From contig JAKDLG010000039.1 in assembly GCA_030452985.1 (NCBI GenBank), positions 1 through 34,117 of the forward strand: a stretch of 34,117 bases of DNA, given 5' to 3'. The notes beneath the pieces are model-generated. The model did not search any database and was not told where the DNA came from. It saw only the letters and a program-made list of their open reading frames with translations. The DNA is from Humibacillus sp. GTDB lineage: Bacteria > Actinomycetota > Actinomycetes > Actinomycetales > Dermatophilaceae. The position numbers were made by a program, and so were the translations under genes. Below are positions 23,722 to 32,459 of this stretch, piece by piece. Each line of letters opens with the position of its first letter. Within the stretch, counting starts at the first letter, position 1.

Positions 23722-24417
23722 TCACGCGCCCAAGGAGACCTCGAAACAGCCCTTGTCGGGCCCAGCGCTGACGTTCAACCGCCAGGTTCCTGCCTTCGGC
23801 AAGCGAATGTTCGTGTCGTAGTAGCTCCACTCAGCTGCCTCGGCTGCTGAGTCCTTGAACACCTTCACGGTCGTACCGCTCTTGGCGTGCACAGCGGTGA
23901 CGTCGACCCCGGGCATCTTCTCGGCATGGAGCGGAACCCAGTACAACCTCAGACTGGTGGTCGCGGTGTCCGGTTGGTTGTTGCTCCAGTCCGCTCGGGC
24001 GGTGTCGAACGGACCACCGAGGATCCCGCCCGACCGCAGGTCCCGCCGTACCCCGACCTTGACGCAGGCCCCGGTCGGGTCGCCCTCAGTCCGTGAGAGA
24101 ACGGCATCCTGAAGGCCGCCTTCCCTCGGTCGAGCGGACGCGTCAGTGTCGCCGTTCGACTTTGGAGGGCTGCTCACGGACGCCGACCCGGTCGCGGCAC
24201 CTGGACCGGTCGTCGTCGTGTCATCCTTCGGCTCCGGCGAGCCACTCACAGGTAGAGACTCCGTCGCGTTGCCCGGTCCGGTCGCCGCGCCTGTCGATCC
24301 GGTCACGGCGACCGGTGGCCGCGTTGAGGAGGTAATGCTGCACCCGCCCAGGACGACGGCGAGCGCGGCGCCGATGGACAGCCCGGACGTCATGGTGCTT
24401 ACGGCACGTGGCGTCAT
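23722..24417 (-). CDS. Lipoprotein of unknown function with a duplicated linker
   Basis: This 231-aa protein has a lipoprotein signal (SGLSIGAALAVVLGGC, lipobox VLGGC, Cys at about 26). A Ser/Thr/Pro/Gly linker of about 60 residues contains two copies of a 24-aa unit (72 bp; about 24146-24217 and 24218-24289). The C-terminal half looks like a compact beta domain: YWVPLHAEKMPGVDVTAVHA, TVKVFKDSA, YYDTNIRLPKAGTWRLNVSA, KGCFEVSLG, with two Cys (GACVKVG, KGCFEV) that could form a disulfide. Its ATG overlaps the stop of the large secreted protein gene (ATGA, 24414-24417), so the two are probably made together and may act together at the cell surface. Confidence 0.8.
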   Translation of the reverse strand: MTPRAVSTMTSGLSIGAALAVVLGGCSITSSTRPPVAVTGSTGAATGPGNATESLPVSGSPEPKDDTTTTGPGAATGSASVSSPPKSNGDTDASARPREGGLQDAVLSRTEGDPTGACVKVGVRRDLRSGGILGGPFDTARADWSNNQPDTATTSLRLYWVPLHAEKMPGVDVTAVHAKSGTTVKVFKDSAAEAAEWSYYDTNIRLPKAGTWRLNVSAGPDKGCFEVSLGA

Positions 24418-27400
24418 CCTTCCCTCGGTTCCAGCACGATCGACCAGTTCACGCCGCGACCGCTGGTGACGTCCGTCGTGGCAACTGCCCCGTCGACGAC
24501 ACCAGTCTGTGGTCCGTTGGTGTCCCCGACGAGCGAGGACACCCTTCCGGTACCCGTGAAGAAGATCTCGTCACGCACGGTGACGCCATCGGCCGGGGTC
24601 CACTTCGAGGTGTCTGCGGACTTGTCGTTCCACACCCAGACGACCCAGGATCCACCGGGTACGGTCACCGTCGGTGTGACATGGGACGAGGTCCCGGAGT
24701 CGATGGTCTTCGCGACGGCGCCCACCGTACCCACACCCCGATAAGCAGTCAGCGTCAGCGACATCTTGGAACGCTTACTGATCGGGACGACCACCGCGGA
24801 GCCGGCATCCGATCCGGTGGCGGTGCGCGTCCACACATAGCTGGACATGCTGGAGTTGAGCACATCGTCCTGACGGGTCCACCCGGCCGGGTCCGTGGCG
24901 TCGGCGGTGGTGTTGACCGTCCCGGTCAGAACCAGAGTGTCTCCGGGCCGGACCGATGAGGGCACCGTCACCTGCTGACTGTTCCCCTGCCCGTTGGCCA
25001 CGGCTGCGTCCACGAACGTGATGTCGTTCGACGGCTGCGTGGCCTGCTCGACGGTGATTCGTCTGGTGGTCGAGGCCTGGCCGCCCTGGTTGTCCGTCAC
25101 GGTGAGCCGGACGTCGTAGGTGCCCGGGCCGGCGAACGTGTGCGTCGCGGATTGGCCGGCGTCGGAACCCGATGGGAACGTCCACGCGTAGCTCGCGATG
25201 GACCCGTCCGGGTCGCTCGACGCCGCCCCGTCGAACGTGCACACCAGGTCGACGCACGAACTGGTGAACGATGCGGTCGGCATCTGGTTGGCCGGCGGTG
25301 TCGACGACGGCGCGAGGAAAACCGCTCGAGCTCGCCAGTTGGTACCGGACAACGACGGTCCGTCAACGAGCGTGGAGCTGCCGCTGGGGATGCCGTTCGG
25401 AAGGGCCACCTTGTTGAGCGTGCCATCCGCCTGGACGAAGTAGAGGGTCGCGTCGGCGACGAACATCCCGTACGTCCCGTTCCAGCTGCGACCGCCGTTC
25501 GCAGTGAAGTACTGCGAACCGATGATCCCGCTGTCGGTGCTGAACCAGCGCCAGTAGAGGTTGGAGTCGCCGGAACGGACGTAGTACAGCCGCCCGTCGG
25601 CGTAGGCCATGGCCGTGACGCCAGACAGCTGGTTGTAGAGCTCCACCTGCCGGCCGTCGTAGACGCTCGAGCCACTTCCGGTGCCGATGCCGGCCCAGGC
25701 GGGGTCGTTGTAGGGGTCGATCTTGACGACCGGCCCCAGCGTCCCACCGGTGAGGGTCCGGGAGTTGAAGGTGCCGGCGTTCGTGCCGTACCACAGCTTG
25801 CCCCCGGCGTAGAACGTCCCGCGAACACTGGTCCAGTCGACGCCCTGGTCGGAGACGGGTCGGGCCGGCTGAGCACCGTCGGTACGCAGCTCGACCGACT
25901 GCATCCCGTTGGCCCCGGAGGTCGGCGGCGCCTGGTCGGTGCGCACGATCTCGATGGCGTTGACCAACGGGTTCTCCGTGACGTGCGCGAAGTCGATGTT
26001 GACCGTTCCGTCACTGACGAGGTCGACGGCCTGCATCGTGCCTCGCTGGTCCCCAGCAGTGGCGACGATGTCGAAACCGTCCAGCTTTTTGACGCCGTCG
26101 ATCGAGACGTCGAACACTCGCTGGCCGGTACCCGACGTTCCTGCGTACCGGTTGGCGAAGAACAGACGCACCTGGAGGGGGGCACCGGTCGGGGCGTCGA
26201 AGGCCCACTTCATGGCCGGATCGTCGGAGGGCGACCACCGCTCGCTGTCGAACACGGCGTTGGGGGTTGAGGCGGGGACCGTTCCGTCGGAGGTCGCGCC
26301 CGGGTCGTATCCCGACACGTTGCTACCGGTGTTGCGGTACGGGCTGGCGGTCTGGTCGTCGGCCTGCCAGTCGGGACCGGCGTCGACGGAGCCGGCTGTA
26401 CCCCCGCCGGCGTTCACGCGATAGAGGATGTTGCCATCGGACCGCGCGGTCGAGCCTCCCACGTAGGCGGTGCCGGGAAGGGACGAGATGGCGTCCGAGG
26501 CCTTGGCGCTACCTCCGGCCAGTGGGAAGAAGGCGAGCTTCGGACGCTTGAACGCACGGTTGCCCACCCAGTCGGTGTTGCTGCCCATCCAGAGCCCCGC
26601 CGGGGTCGCGTACAGCACGAACACCGCCACGCCGCGCGGGTTGCGGCCGGGGTTCCAGGCGAGCGGCATCCCGGTCTTGGGGTCGAGGGCCGCGAGCCCC
26701 GGACGCGGCACCGCACCCTGTCCCGCGTAGTCGCTGCCCGAGCTGTTGTTCATCCAGCGGTTGTGACCCCCGACGTAGACGGCGTGCTCGGTCACCTCGA
26801 CGCCCCACAGCGTGTCGCCGCCGGCATAGTCGATCCACGTCGGCTGCACGTTGTCACCGGTGGCCGAGAACTCGAAACGGGCCGCGGCGTCGCACAGCGA
26901 GCCGTTGTTCTGCCCTCCGGTGGCGGTGATCACGAAGTAGGAACCGTCAGGAGAAACGCTGAGGCCGCGCACGTAGCTGTCGAACGCCCAGCTGAAGCAG
27001 GCTGGTTCGTAGCGACGGGTACGCCAGTCACCCTGCACGTCAGACGTCGACCCGGTCAGGTCCAGCACGACAACCTGGTCGCGCATCAGGCCGTCGACCT
27101 TCTTGAAGTTGCCGATGGCCACCAGGCGGGAACCGTCGGGCGTGGCTTCGACGTTCTTGACGCCGACGGCCCCCTTCGCACTACCGGAGTTGTGTCTCTC
27201 GGACACGTTGTTGCCCATGAAGGAGTCGAGGGACCCGGTACTCGCGTTGAGGGAAGCGAGGCCGGCGTGAGGCGTGTTGGCGACTTTGGTGAAGAAGCCC
27301 CCGAGGTAGAGCCGGTTGCCGACGCGTGCGAGGGAGTTGACGGCGCCATTGATCGCGGGGGCCTTGAAGGAGGAGACGAGCGACCCGTCACTGACCTTGA

Positions 27401-27821
27401 CGAGCGCGACCTTCTGTGTGGGCGTGCCGTTCACCTGGCTGAAGCCGCCGACCAGGTAGACGGTTCCCTCCGTGGGTCCCGCGATGACGTCCTTGACCTC
27501 TCCGTTGAAGGAGGGGTCGAACCCGCTCACGAGCGCGCCGGTGGTGGCGTTGAAGGCGACGGCACTCCGGCGCGTGACGGCCGAGCTCCCGCGGGGCGTG
27601 ACGCTGGTGAAGTCACCGACGGCCACCATGGTGCTACCGGTCTGAACGACCCCCAACACCGAACCGTCGTTGAAGGCTGGGGTCCAGGCGGTCGGCACCT
27701 CCGACACCATCGTGTCCTGGCCGGCGGCCGAGGCCTGAGTGGCGGGAGCGAGCTGAGACATGCCCAGAGCCAGCGCCAGGCCCAAGAACATGGCGAGCTG
27801 TCGCCGGAAGCGCGATTGCAT
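24414..27821 (-). CDS. Large secreted protein: beta-propeller, malectin-like and PKD domains
   Basis: This 1,135-aa protein has a Sec signal (MQSRFRRQ then LAMFLGLALALGM, cleavage after about residue 32, ASA|AG). Residues 45-450 hold propeller-type repeats (LYLGGFFTKVAN, VYLVGGFSQVNG, LVAIGNFKKVDG). Residues 475-630 resemble a malectin/di-glucose-binding domain (DAGPDWQADDQ, VRLFFANRYAGTSGTGQRVF, VNIDFAHVTENPLVNAIEI). A further repeat region follows, then a PKD domain at about 845-922 (PTASFTSSC, DPDGSIASYAWTFPSG, TYDVRLTVTDNQGG). The final 200 residues are an unassigned beta-rich domain. There is no LPxTG or membrane anchor. A role in binding surface or environmental glycans is inferred. The start at 27821 gives the signal peptide; the frame is open 17 codons further. 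Confidence 0.88.
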   Translation of the reverse strand: MQSRFRRQLAMFLGLALALGMSQLAPATQASAAGQDTMVSEVPTAWTPAFNDGSVLGVVQTGSTMVAVGDFTSVTPRGSSAVTRRSAVAFNATTGALVSGFDPSFNGEVKDVIAGPTEGTVYLVGGFSQVNGTPTQKVALVKVSDGSLVSSFKAPAINGAVNSLARVGNRLYLGGFFTKVANTPHAGLASLNASTGSLDSFMGNNVSERHNSGSAKGAVGVKNVEATPDGSRLVAIGNFKKVDGLMRDQVVVLDLTGSTSDVQGDWRTRRYEPACFSWAFDSYVRGLSVSPDGSYFVITATGGQNNGSLCDAAARFEFSATGDNVQPTWIDYAGGDTLWGVEVTEHAVYVGGHNRWMNNSSGSDYAGQGAVPRPGLAALDPKTGMPLAWNPGRNPRGVAVFVLYATPAGLWMGSNTDWVGNRAFKRPKLAFFPLAGGSAKASDAISSLPGTAYVGGSTARSDGNILYRVNAGGGTAGSVDAGPDWQADDQTASPYRNTGSNVSGYDPGATSDGTVPASTPNAVFDSERWSPSDDPAMKWAFDAPTGAPLQVRLFFANRYAGTSGTGQRVFDVSIDGVKKLDGFDIVATAGDQRGTMQAVDLVSDGTVNIDFAHVTENPLVNAIEIVRTDQAPPTSGANGMQSVELRTDGAQPARPVSDQGVDWTSVRGTFYAGGKLWYGTNAGTFNSRTLTGGTLGPVVKIDPYNDPAWAGIGTGSGSSVYDGRQVELYNQLSGVTAMAYADGRLYYVRSGDSNLYWRWFSTDSGIIGSQYFTANGGRSWNGTYGMFVADATLYFVQADGTLNKVALPNGIPSGSSTLVDGPSLSGTNWRARAVFLAPSSTPPANQMPTASFTSSCVDLVCTFDGAASSDPDGSIASYAWTFPSGSDAGQSATHTFAGPGTYDVRLTVTDNQGGQASTTRRITVEQATQPSNDITFVDAAVANGQGNSQQVTVPSSVRPGDTLVLTGTVNTTADATDPAGWTRQDDVLNSSMSSYVWTRTATGSDAGSAVVVPISKRSKMSLTLTAYRGVGTVGAVAKTIDSGTSSHVTPTVTVPGGSWVVWVWNDKSADTSKWTPADGVTVRDEIFFTGTGRVSSLVGDTNGPQTGVVDGAVATTDVTSGRGVNWSIVLEPREG

Positions 27822-28107
27822 GGTGACCCCACAGTTTGTGTTCAGGTTCGAGTGATAACCGGAGTGAACCAACCACTTAGGAAGTTGTACTGGGTATCGC
27901 GGAAATGGTCCCCTCTGACGACGCGTGACGTAGGGTCACTGAGCCGCCGAACGTTGACGCAGCCACACCAAGCACGATCGGGCCGTGGGCTCGCGACACA
28001 GGAACGGGGACTGTCGAGGTCCGGCTCCGAGCCTTACGTCTGTTCTGAAACCGAGTCAGGACCAAAGGCCCCGTGATCTCTGACCCGTTCCGGGCCAGTC
28101 TGGGACC

Positions 28108-29511
28108 ATGCAGCGCCTGAGCCCCCTCGACGTCTCCTTCCTGCACCTCGAACGGCCGGTTCAGCAGCTCAACGTCGGATCGGTGCTCATCTTCGAAGGC
28201 GCCGCGCCCACCTACGACGAGCTCTGCGCGGCCGTCGAGGTCTTGCTGCCTGCGTTCCCGCGCTACCGCCAGCGCGTGCGCCGAGTCCCGCTCGACCTGG
28301 CGCTCCCGGTGTGGGTCGAGGACGGGGGGTTCCGGCTACGCGACCACGTCGGCCACCGGCAGCTGCCCTCGCCGGGCACCGACGAGGCGTTGCGGACGTT
28401 GGCGGTCGCCCTGATCTCGCAGCCGATCGACCTTGAGCGGCCCTTGTGGCACACGTGGCTCGTCACCGGCCTTGACGGCGGTCGCTTTGCCCTCGTCAAC
28501 ACCAACCATCATGCGATGATCGACGGCGTCTCTGGCGCTGACATCATCAGCGTGCTGCTGACGACCAGTCCAGAACCGCCCGCGCGCCAGGTGCCACCCG
28601 AGCCGTGGGCTCCCGGCCCCGAGCCGTCTGTAGCCCGTCTGGTCACGGACGCCCTCGTCGAGATCGGTTCGAGTCCGGTGCGGGCCGTGCAGGGGCTCGG
28701 TCGGGCCTTACATCCGAAGGCCATTCCCGAGAGCCTGGCCGAACTGGTCGGCATGGCTCGCTTCGGCGAGCAGATGGCCCATCTCGAGTTCGGGCTCAAC
28801 GGCTCGCTCGGCCCGAGCCGCGACTGGCGCTGGGTGCGTGCAAGCCTCGACGAGGTCAAAGCCGTGAAGAACTGTCACGGCGGGACCGTGAACGACGTGG
28901 TGCTCGCGGCCGTCGCGGGCGGGTTCCGCGCCCTCCTGTTGTCCCGCGGCCAGTCCGTCGACGGGCGCACGGTACGCACCATGGTCCCGGTGTCGACCCG
29001 TGACACCGACGAGCGCGGCGCTCTCGGTAACCGGGTATCGGCCGTGTTCGCGGACCTGCCGGTGGGACAGTCGAATCCGCTCGAACGTCTCCACGCAGTC
29101 TCCGCGCAGCTGCATACCCTCAAGACCGGCGGCACGGCCATGGGCGTGGACGCCCTCCTCAGCGCCGCCGACCTGCTGCCCGCGGGCCTCTACGGCCTCG
29201 GCGTCAGGGCGTGGGCACACAGCCCGCAACGGGTCTTCAGCACCGTGACCACGAACGTCCCCGGCCCACAGGTGCCGCTCTACCTGTTGGGGCGGCGCAT
29301 GACCGACCTGATTCCCTACATCCCTCTCGGCGCCGAACTGCGCATCACCGTCGGGATCGCTTCTTATGCCGGCGGGTTGGCTTGGGGCGTCACGGGTGAC
29401 CACGACTCGGTTCCCGACCTGCACGTCCTCTCCGACGGCATCGAGGCGTCGATCGCCGAGCTCATCTCCCTCACTCCCCCGTCGACCCGCTCTGAGGTGC
29501 GTCATGCGTGA
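28108..29511 (+). CDS. Wax ester synthase / diacylglycerol acyltransferase (WS/DGAT)
   Basis: This 467-aa acyltransferase transfers a fatty acyl group from acyl-CoA to a fatty alcohol or diacylglycerol to make wax ester or triacylglycerol. It begins MQRLSPLDVSFLHLE and has the catalytic HHxxxDG motif in NTNHHAMIDGVSGADI (residues about 131-146). Other blocks are GGTVNDVVLAAVAGGFRALL, the family PLD-like segment PLDVSFL, MVPVSTRDTDERGALGNRVS and TNVPGPQVPLYLLG. It lies directly upstream of, and overlaps by 8 nt, a long-chain acyl-CoA synthetase gene, which would supply its substrate. Confidence 0.92.
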   Translation: MQRLSPLDVSFLHLERPVQQLNVGSVLIFEGAAPTYDELCAAVEVLLPAFPRYRQRVRRVPLDLALPVWVEDGGFRLRDHVGHRQLPSPGTDEALRTLAVALISQPIDLERPLWHTWLVTGLDGGRFALVNTNHHAMIDGVSGADIISVLLTTSPEPPARQVPPEPWAPGPEPSVARLVTDALVEIGSSPVRAVQGLGRALHPKAIPESLAELVGMARFGEQMAHLEFGLNGSLGPSRDWRWVRASLDEVKAVKNCHGGTVNDVVLAAVAGGFRALLLSRGQSVDGRTVRTMVPVSTRDTDERGALGNRVSAVFADLPVGQSNPLERLHAVSAQLHTLKTGGTAMGVDALLSAADLLPAGLYGLGVRAWAHSPQRVFSTVTTNVPGPQVPLYLLGRRMTDLIPYIPLGAELRITVGIASYAGGLAWGVTGDHDSVPDLHVLSDGIEASIAELISLTPPSTRSEVRHA

Positions 29512-31366
29512 AACCACTGAACCGGCCCGCTACGTCCCCGCCCCGGACGACCTCCTCACGGACGACGTGTTCGCCAACGCCCGTGACCACGGGTCGGAGG
29601 TTCGCTACTCGCGTCGAGTCGCTCACGGCCGGGTGCCCGTCACCCATTCCGAGTTCGCAGCGCAGGTCGCTGATGTCGCAGCCGGTCTGATGGGCTGGGG
29701 CCTCGCGCCCGGTGACCGGGTCGCGATCATGGCGGGAACCAGCTTCGAGTGGATGGTGTGTGACTTCGCGATCTTGACCGCCGGCGGCGTCACGGTGCCG
29801 ATCTACGAGACGTCGTCGGCCGAGCAGGTCGAGTGGATCCTGCACGACTCCGGCGCGGTCGGCGTGTTCGTCGCCAACGCCGACACCGCAGCGATCGTCG
29901 CGTCGGTTCGTGCGCCGCTGACCGACCTGCGGGCCGTGTGGACCCTGGACGCCGTCGACACCAACCCCCCGGCCGTCGACACCCAGCGCCTCGACGAGCT
30001 CGCAAGGTATGGCGACGTCATCGACAGGGCGGAGGTGGAGGCTCGCAGAACCTCACGCACGAGTGACTCCCTGGCGACGATCATCTATACCTCCGGCACG
30101 ACCGGGCGCCCCAAGGGCTGTGCCATCACCCACGCCAACCTGCTGTGCCAGATTCACAATGTCGTGGCAGCCAAGAACGTCAGTGAGCTGGTGTTCAACG
30201 ACCGCACCACGACCCTGCTCTTCATCCCTGTCGCGCACATCCTGGCCCGGTCGATCCAGCTGACCGCCGTGCACAGCCGGGTGCGCCTGGACCACAGCGA
30301 CGACGCCAAGCGGGCCGCGTCCCTCCTCGTCGACTTCAAGCCGTCAGTCATCCTCGCCGTGCCGTACATCTTCGAGAAGATCTACAACACGGCGAAGCAC
30401 CGGGCCGCATCCGAGAAGAAGGGCTGGATCTTCGGTCTGGCCGAGGCCACCGCCACGGCTTACAGCGAGTCCATCGACCGCGGCGGGCCGACCCTGCTGC
30501 TGCGACTGCGGCACCAGGTGTTCGACCGCCTGGTCTACCGCAAGCTCCGGGCCGCCATCGGCGGTCGGGTCGACTACATCGTCAGCGGTGGGGCGCCGCT
30601 GGGGGCGCGGCTGGGTCACTTCTTCCGTGGCGTGGGGATCAACCCGCTCGAGGGGTACGGCCTGACCGAGACGTGCGCCGGGGTCACCCTCAACGTTCCG
30701 GGGCAGCAACGCATCGGCACGGTCGGGAGGCCGCTCCCGGGCTGCTCGGTGCGGATCGCCGATGACGGCGAGGTGCTGCTCAAGGGCGGCGTCGTGTTCG
30801 CGAGCTACTGGCACAACGAGGAGGCCACCAGAGAGGCCTTCGATGACGACGGTTGGTTCCGCAGCGGCGACATCGGTTCGCTCGACGACGACGGCTACCT
30901 CACGGTGACTGGCCGCAAGAAGGACCTCATCGTGACGGCCGGCGGTAAGAACGTCGCGCCAGCGGTGCTCGAGGATCGGCTCCGGGCGCACTGGCTGGTC
31001 AGTCAGTCCCTGGTGGTCGGCGACCGCCGGCCCTATGTCGCAGCGCTGGTCACCATCGATGTCGAGGTGCTGCCGCAGTGGCTGGCCGATCGCGGCCATA
31101 CCGGGGCGGTGGTCGTCGAGGACCTCCTCGAGAACCCGGACCTGCTGGCCGAGCTGCAGGCAGCCGTCGACGACGCCAACAAGGCGGTGTCGCAGGCCGA
31201 GGGGATCAAGCGGTTCGCCGTACTCCCGGAGGACTTCACGGTCGAGAGTGGCGTGCTCACTCCGACTCTGAAGGTGAAGCGTGCGGTCGTCACCGAGCGA
31301 TATGCCGCTGAGATTGACCACCTCTACGCGGCCCCAAGGGTGCCCGCGCCCTCCCCGACGTCCTAG
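29504..31366 (+). CDS. Long-chain fatty acid--CoA ligase (AMP-binding)
   Basis: This 620-aa adenylate-forming enzyme activates long-chain fatty acids to acyl-CoA. The AMP-binding P-loop TIIYTSGTTGRPKGC lies at about residues 190-204, GYGLTETCAGV near 384, and the hinge region GSLDDDGYLTVTGRKKDLIVT with the conserved GGKNVAP follows near 470. Length and the VSGGAPLGARLGHFF block match bacterial FadD15/FACL-type enzymes. ATG 29504 lies inside the end of the WS/DGAT gene (8-nt overlap), so the start is set by coupling; a longer open frame upstream only shadows the acyltransferase gene. Confidence 0.93.
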   Translation: MRETTEPARYVPAPDDLLTDDVFANARDHGSEVRYSRRVAHGRVPVTHSEFAAQVADVAAGLMGWGLAPGDRVAIMAGTSFEWMVCDFAILTAGGVTVPIYETSSAEQVEWILHDSGAVGVFVANADTAAIVASVRAPLTDLRAVWTLDAVDTNPPAVDTQRLDELARYGDVIDRAEVEARRTSRTSDSLATIIYTSGTTGRPKGCAITHANLLCQIHNVVAAKNVSELVFNDRTTTLLFIPVAHILARSIQLTAVHSRVRLDHSDDAKRAASLLVDFKPSVILAVPYIFEKIYNTAKHRAASEKKGWIFGLAEATATAYSESIDRGGPTLLLRLRHQVFDRLVYRKLRAAIGGRVDYIVSGGAPLGARLGHFFRGVGINPLEGYGLTETCAGVTLNVPGQQRIGTVGRPLPGCSVRIADDGEVLLKGGVVFASYWHNEEATREAFDDDGWFRSGDIGSLDDDGYLTVTGRKKDLIVTAGGKNVAPAVLEDRLRAHWLVSQSLVVGDRRPYVAALVTIDVEVLPQWLADRGHTGAVVVEDLLENPDLLAELQAAVDDANKAVSQAEGIKRFAVLPEDFTVESGVLTPTLKVKRAVVTERYAAEIDHLYAAPRVPAPSPTS

Positions 31367-31380
31367 GTCAGGTCACGTCG

Positions 31381-32346
31381 TTACTGACGAGCACCGATCA
31401 CCGCGATCGAGCCCTCGGCGGCCAGCCAGTCCTGGATCCGCGCGACCGTCCACTCCGGCGCCTCGAGCTGTGGCACGTGACCCACGTCCTCGGCGACCTC
31501 GAACCGCCACCACGGGTTGCTCTGGGCCACCGACCTCGCCGCTGCGATCGGCACGAGCCGGTCCTTCGAGCCGTGGATCAGCAGCACGGGCACACTGATC
31601 CGGCCCATGAGCGCGTAGAGCCACCGTCGTCGGGCGAGGACGAACACGAGGGAGCGCCCGGCCACGACGAGCTCGGCGTCGACGTTCGAGTACCCCTCAC
31701 GCTCGTGCGCGAGCTGCAGGTGCTGTTGCAGTACCTGCAGCGGCACCCGTTTGGTGTCGACGCAGCAAAGCCGCAGCACCGCCATGGCCTGAGCCTCGGC
31801 CGACATCAGGCTACGACGACGAGACATGAAGACCCGAGCCACGGCCGGCACCGCGTACGCTCCGAACATGAGCGAGACGGCCGGGTCCGGTCGCGCCGTG
31901 GGGCCCACCGGAACGGCGGGATCGACGAGCACCAGCCCCGATACGAGGTCGGGGCGTCGGTCAGCGAGGAGCATGCTGAGGAGCCCACCCATCGAGTTCC
32001 CCACGACGATGACCGGGTGGCCGATGACCTCGTCGACGAAGCGGGCGAGCAGGTCGCGGTTGTCCCTGATCCGCGGGGATCGCCCGAAGGGCTGGGTGCG
32101 TCCGAAGCCGACGAGGTCGAGCGCCAGGACCTGGCACGTCTGCGCCAAGGTGGGCGCTATCGCCGCCCAGTTGAGCAGGGATCCACCCAGACCGTGGACG
32201 AGCAGGAGCGTTGGCCCGCTTCCAGGCCCCCCGTAGTCGACGTAGTGGACCGGGCCGTCGAGATCAGCCCACCGGGACTCGGGGGTCGACGGGTCAACCT
32301 CAGGGAAGCGCTCATCGGGAGAAGCTGTCACTCCTTCATCATCCAT
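31381..32346 (-). CDS. Alpha/beta fold hydrolase (possible lipase/esterase)
   Basis: This 321-aa protein has the oxyanion block LLLVHGLGGSLLNW (residues 47-60), the nucleophile elbow VVGNSMGGLLS (Ser 118), the acid region LLIHGSKDRLVPI and the catalytic His in VAEDVGHVPQLEAPEW. It converges on the acyl-CoA synthetase gene with a 14-bp gap, so it is not in that operon, but its position beside WS/DGAT and FadD suggests an ester-cleaving role in lipid turnover (inference). The ATG at 32346 is the longest start; a GTG at residue 6 (VTASPDERFP) is possible. A pair of related dyads lies upstream. Confidence 0.85.
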   Translation of the reverse strand: MDDEGVTASPDERFPEVDPSTPESRWADLDGPVHYVDYGGPGSGPTLLLVHGLGGSLLNWAAIAPTLAQTCQVLALDLVGFGRTQPFGRSPRIRDNRDLLARFVDEVIGHPVIVVGNSMGGLLSMLLADRRPDLVSGLVLVDPAVPVGPTARPDPAVSLMFGAYAVPAVARVFMSRRRSLMSAEAQAMAVLRLCCVDTKRVPLQVLQQHLQLAHEREGYSNVDAELVVAGRSLVFVLARRRWLYALMGRISVPVLLIHGSKDRLVPIAAARSVAQSNPWWRFEVAEDVGHVPQLEAPEWTVARIQDWLAAEGSIAVIGARQ

Positions 32347-32397
32347 TCAATCCACCGAGCTGTGGCGCGTTGCCGGGAGTCTGTGACGAACGGATCA

Positions 32398-32442
32398 AGG
32401 TGTCCGGTTCACCAGCGTAGGCGACCAGGTGTCCTGGTCACC
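32398..32442 (-). promoter_or_regulatory. Duplicated dyad upstream of the hydrolase gene
   Basis: AGGTGTCCGGTTCACC (32398-32413) is nearly repeated as AGGTGTCCTGGTCACC (32427-32442), 29 bp apart. The second lies on a perfect inverted repeat, GACCAGG-TGT-CCTGGTC (32423-32439). The element sits 52-96 bp upstream of the hydrolase start and just past the response-regulator stop, so it could be an operator of the former or a terminator of the latter. Confidence 0.45.
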
Positions 32443-32459
32443 GGAGTGGTTGACGCGGT

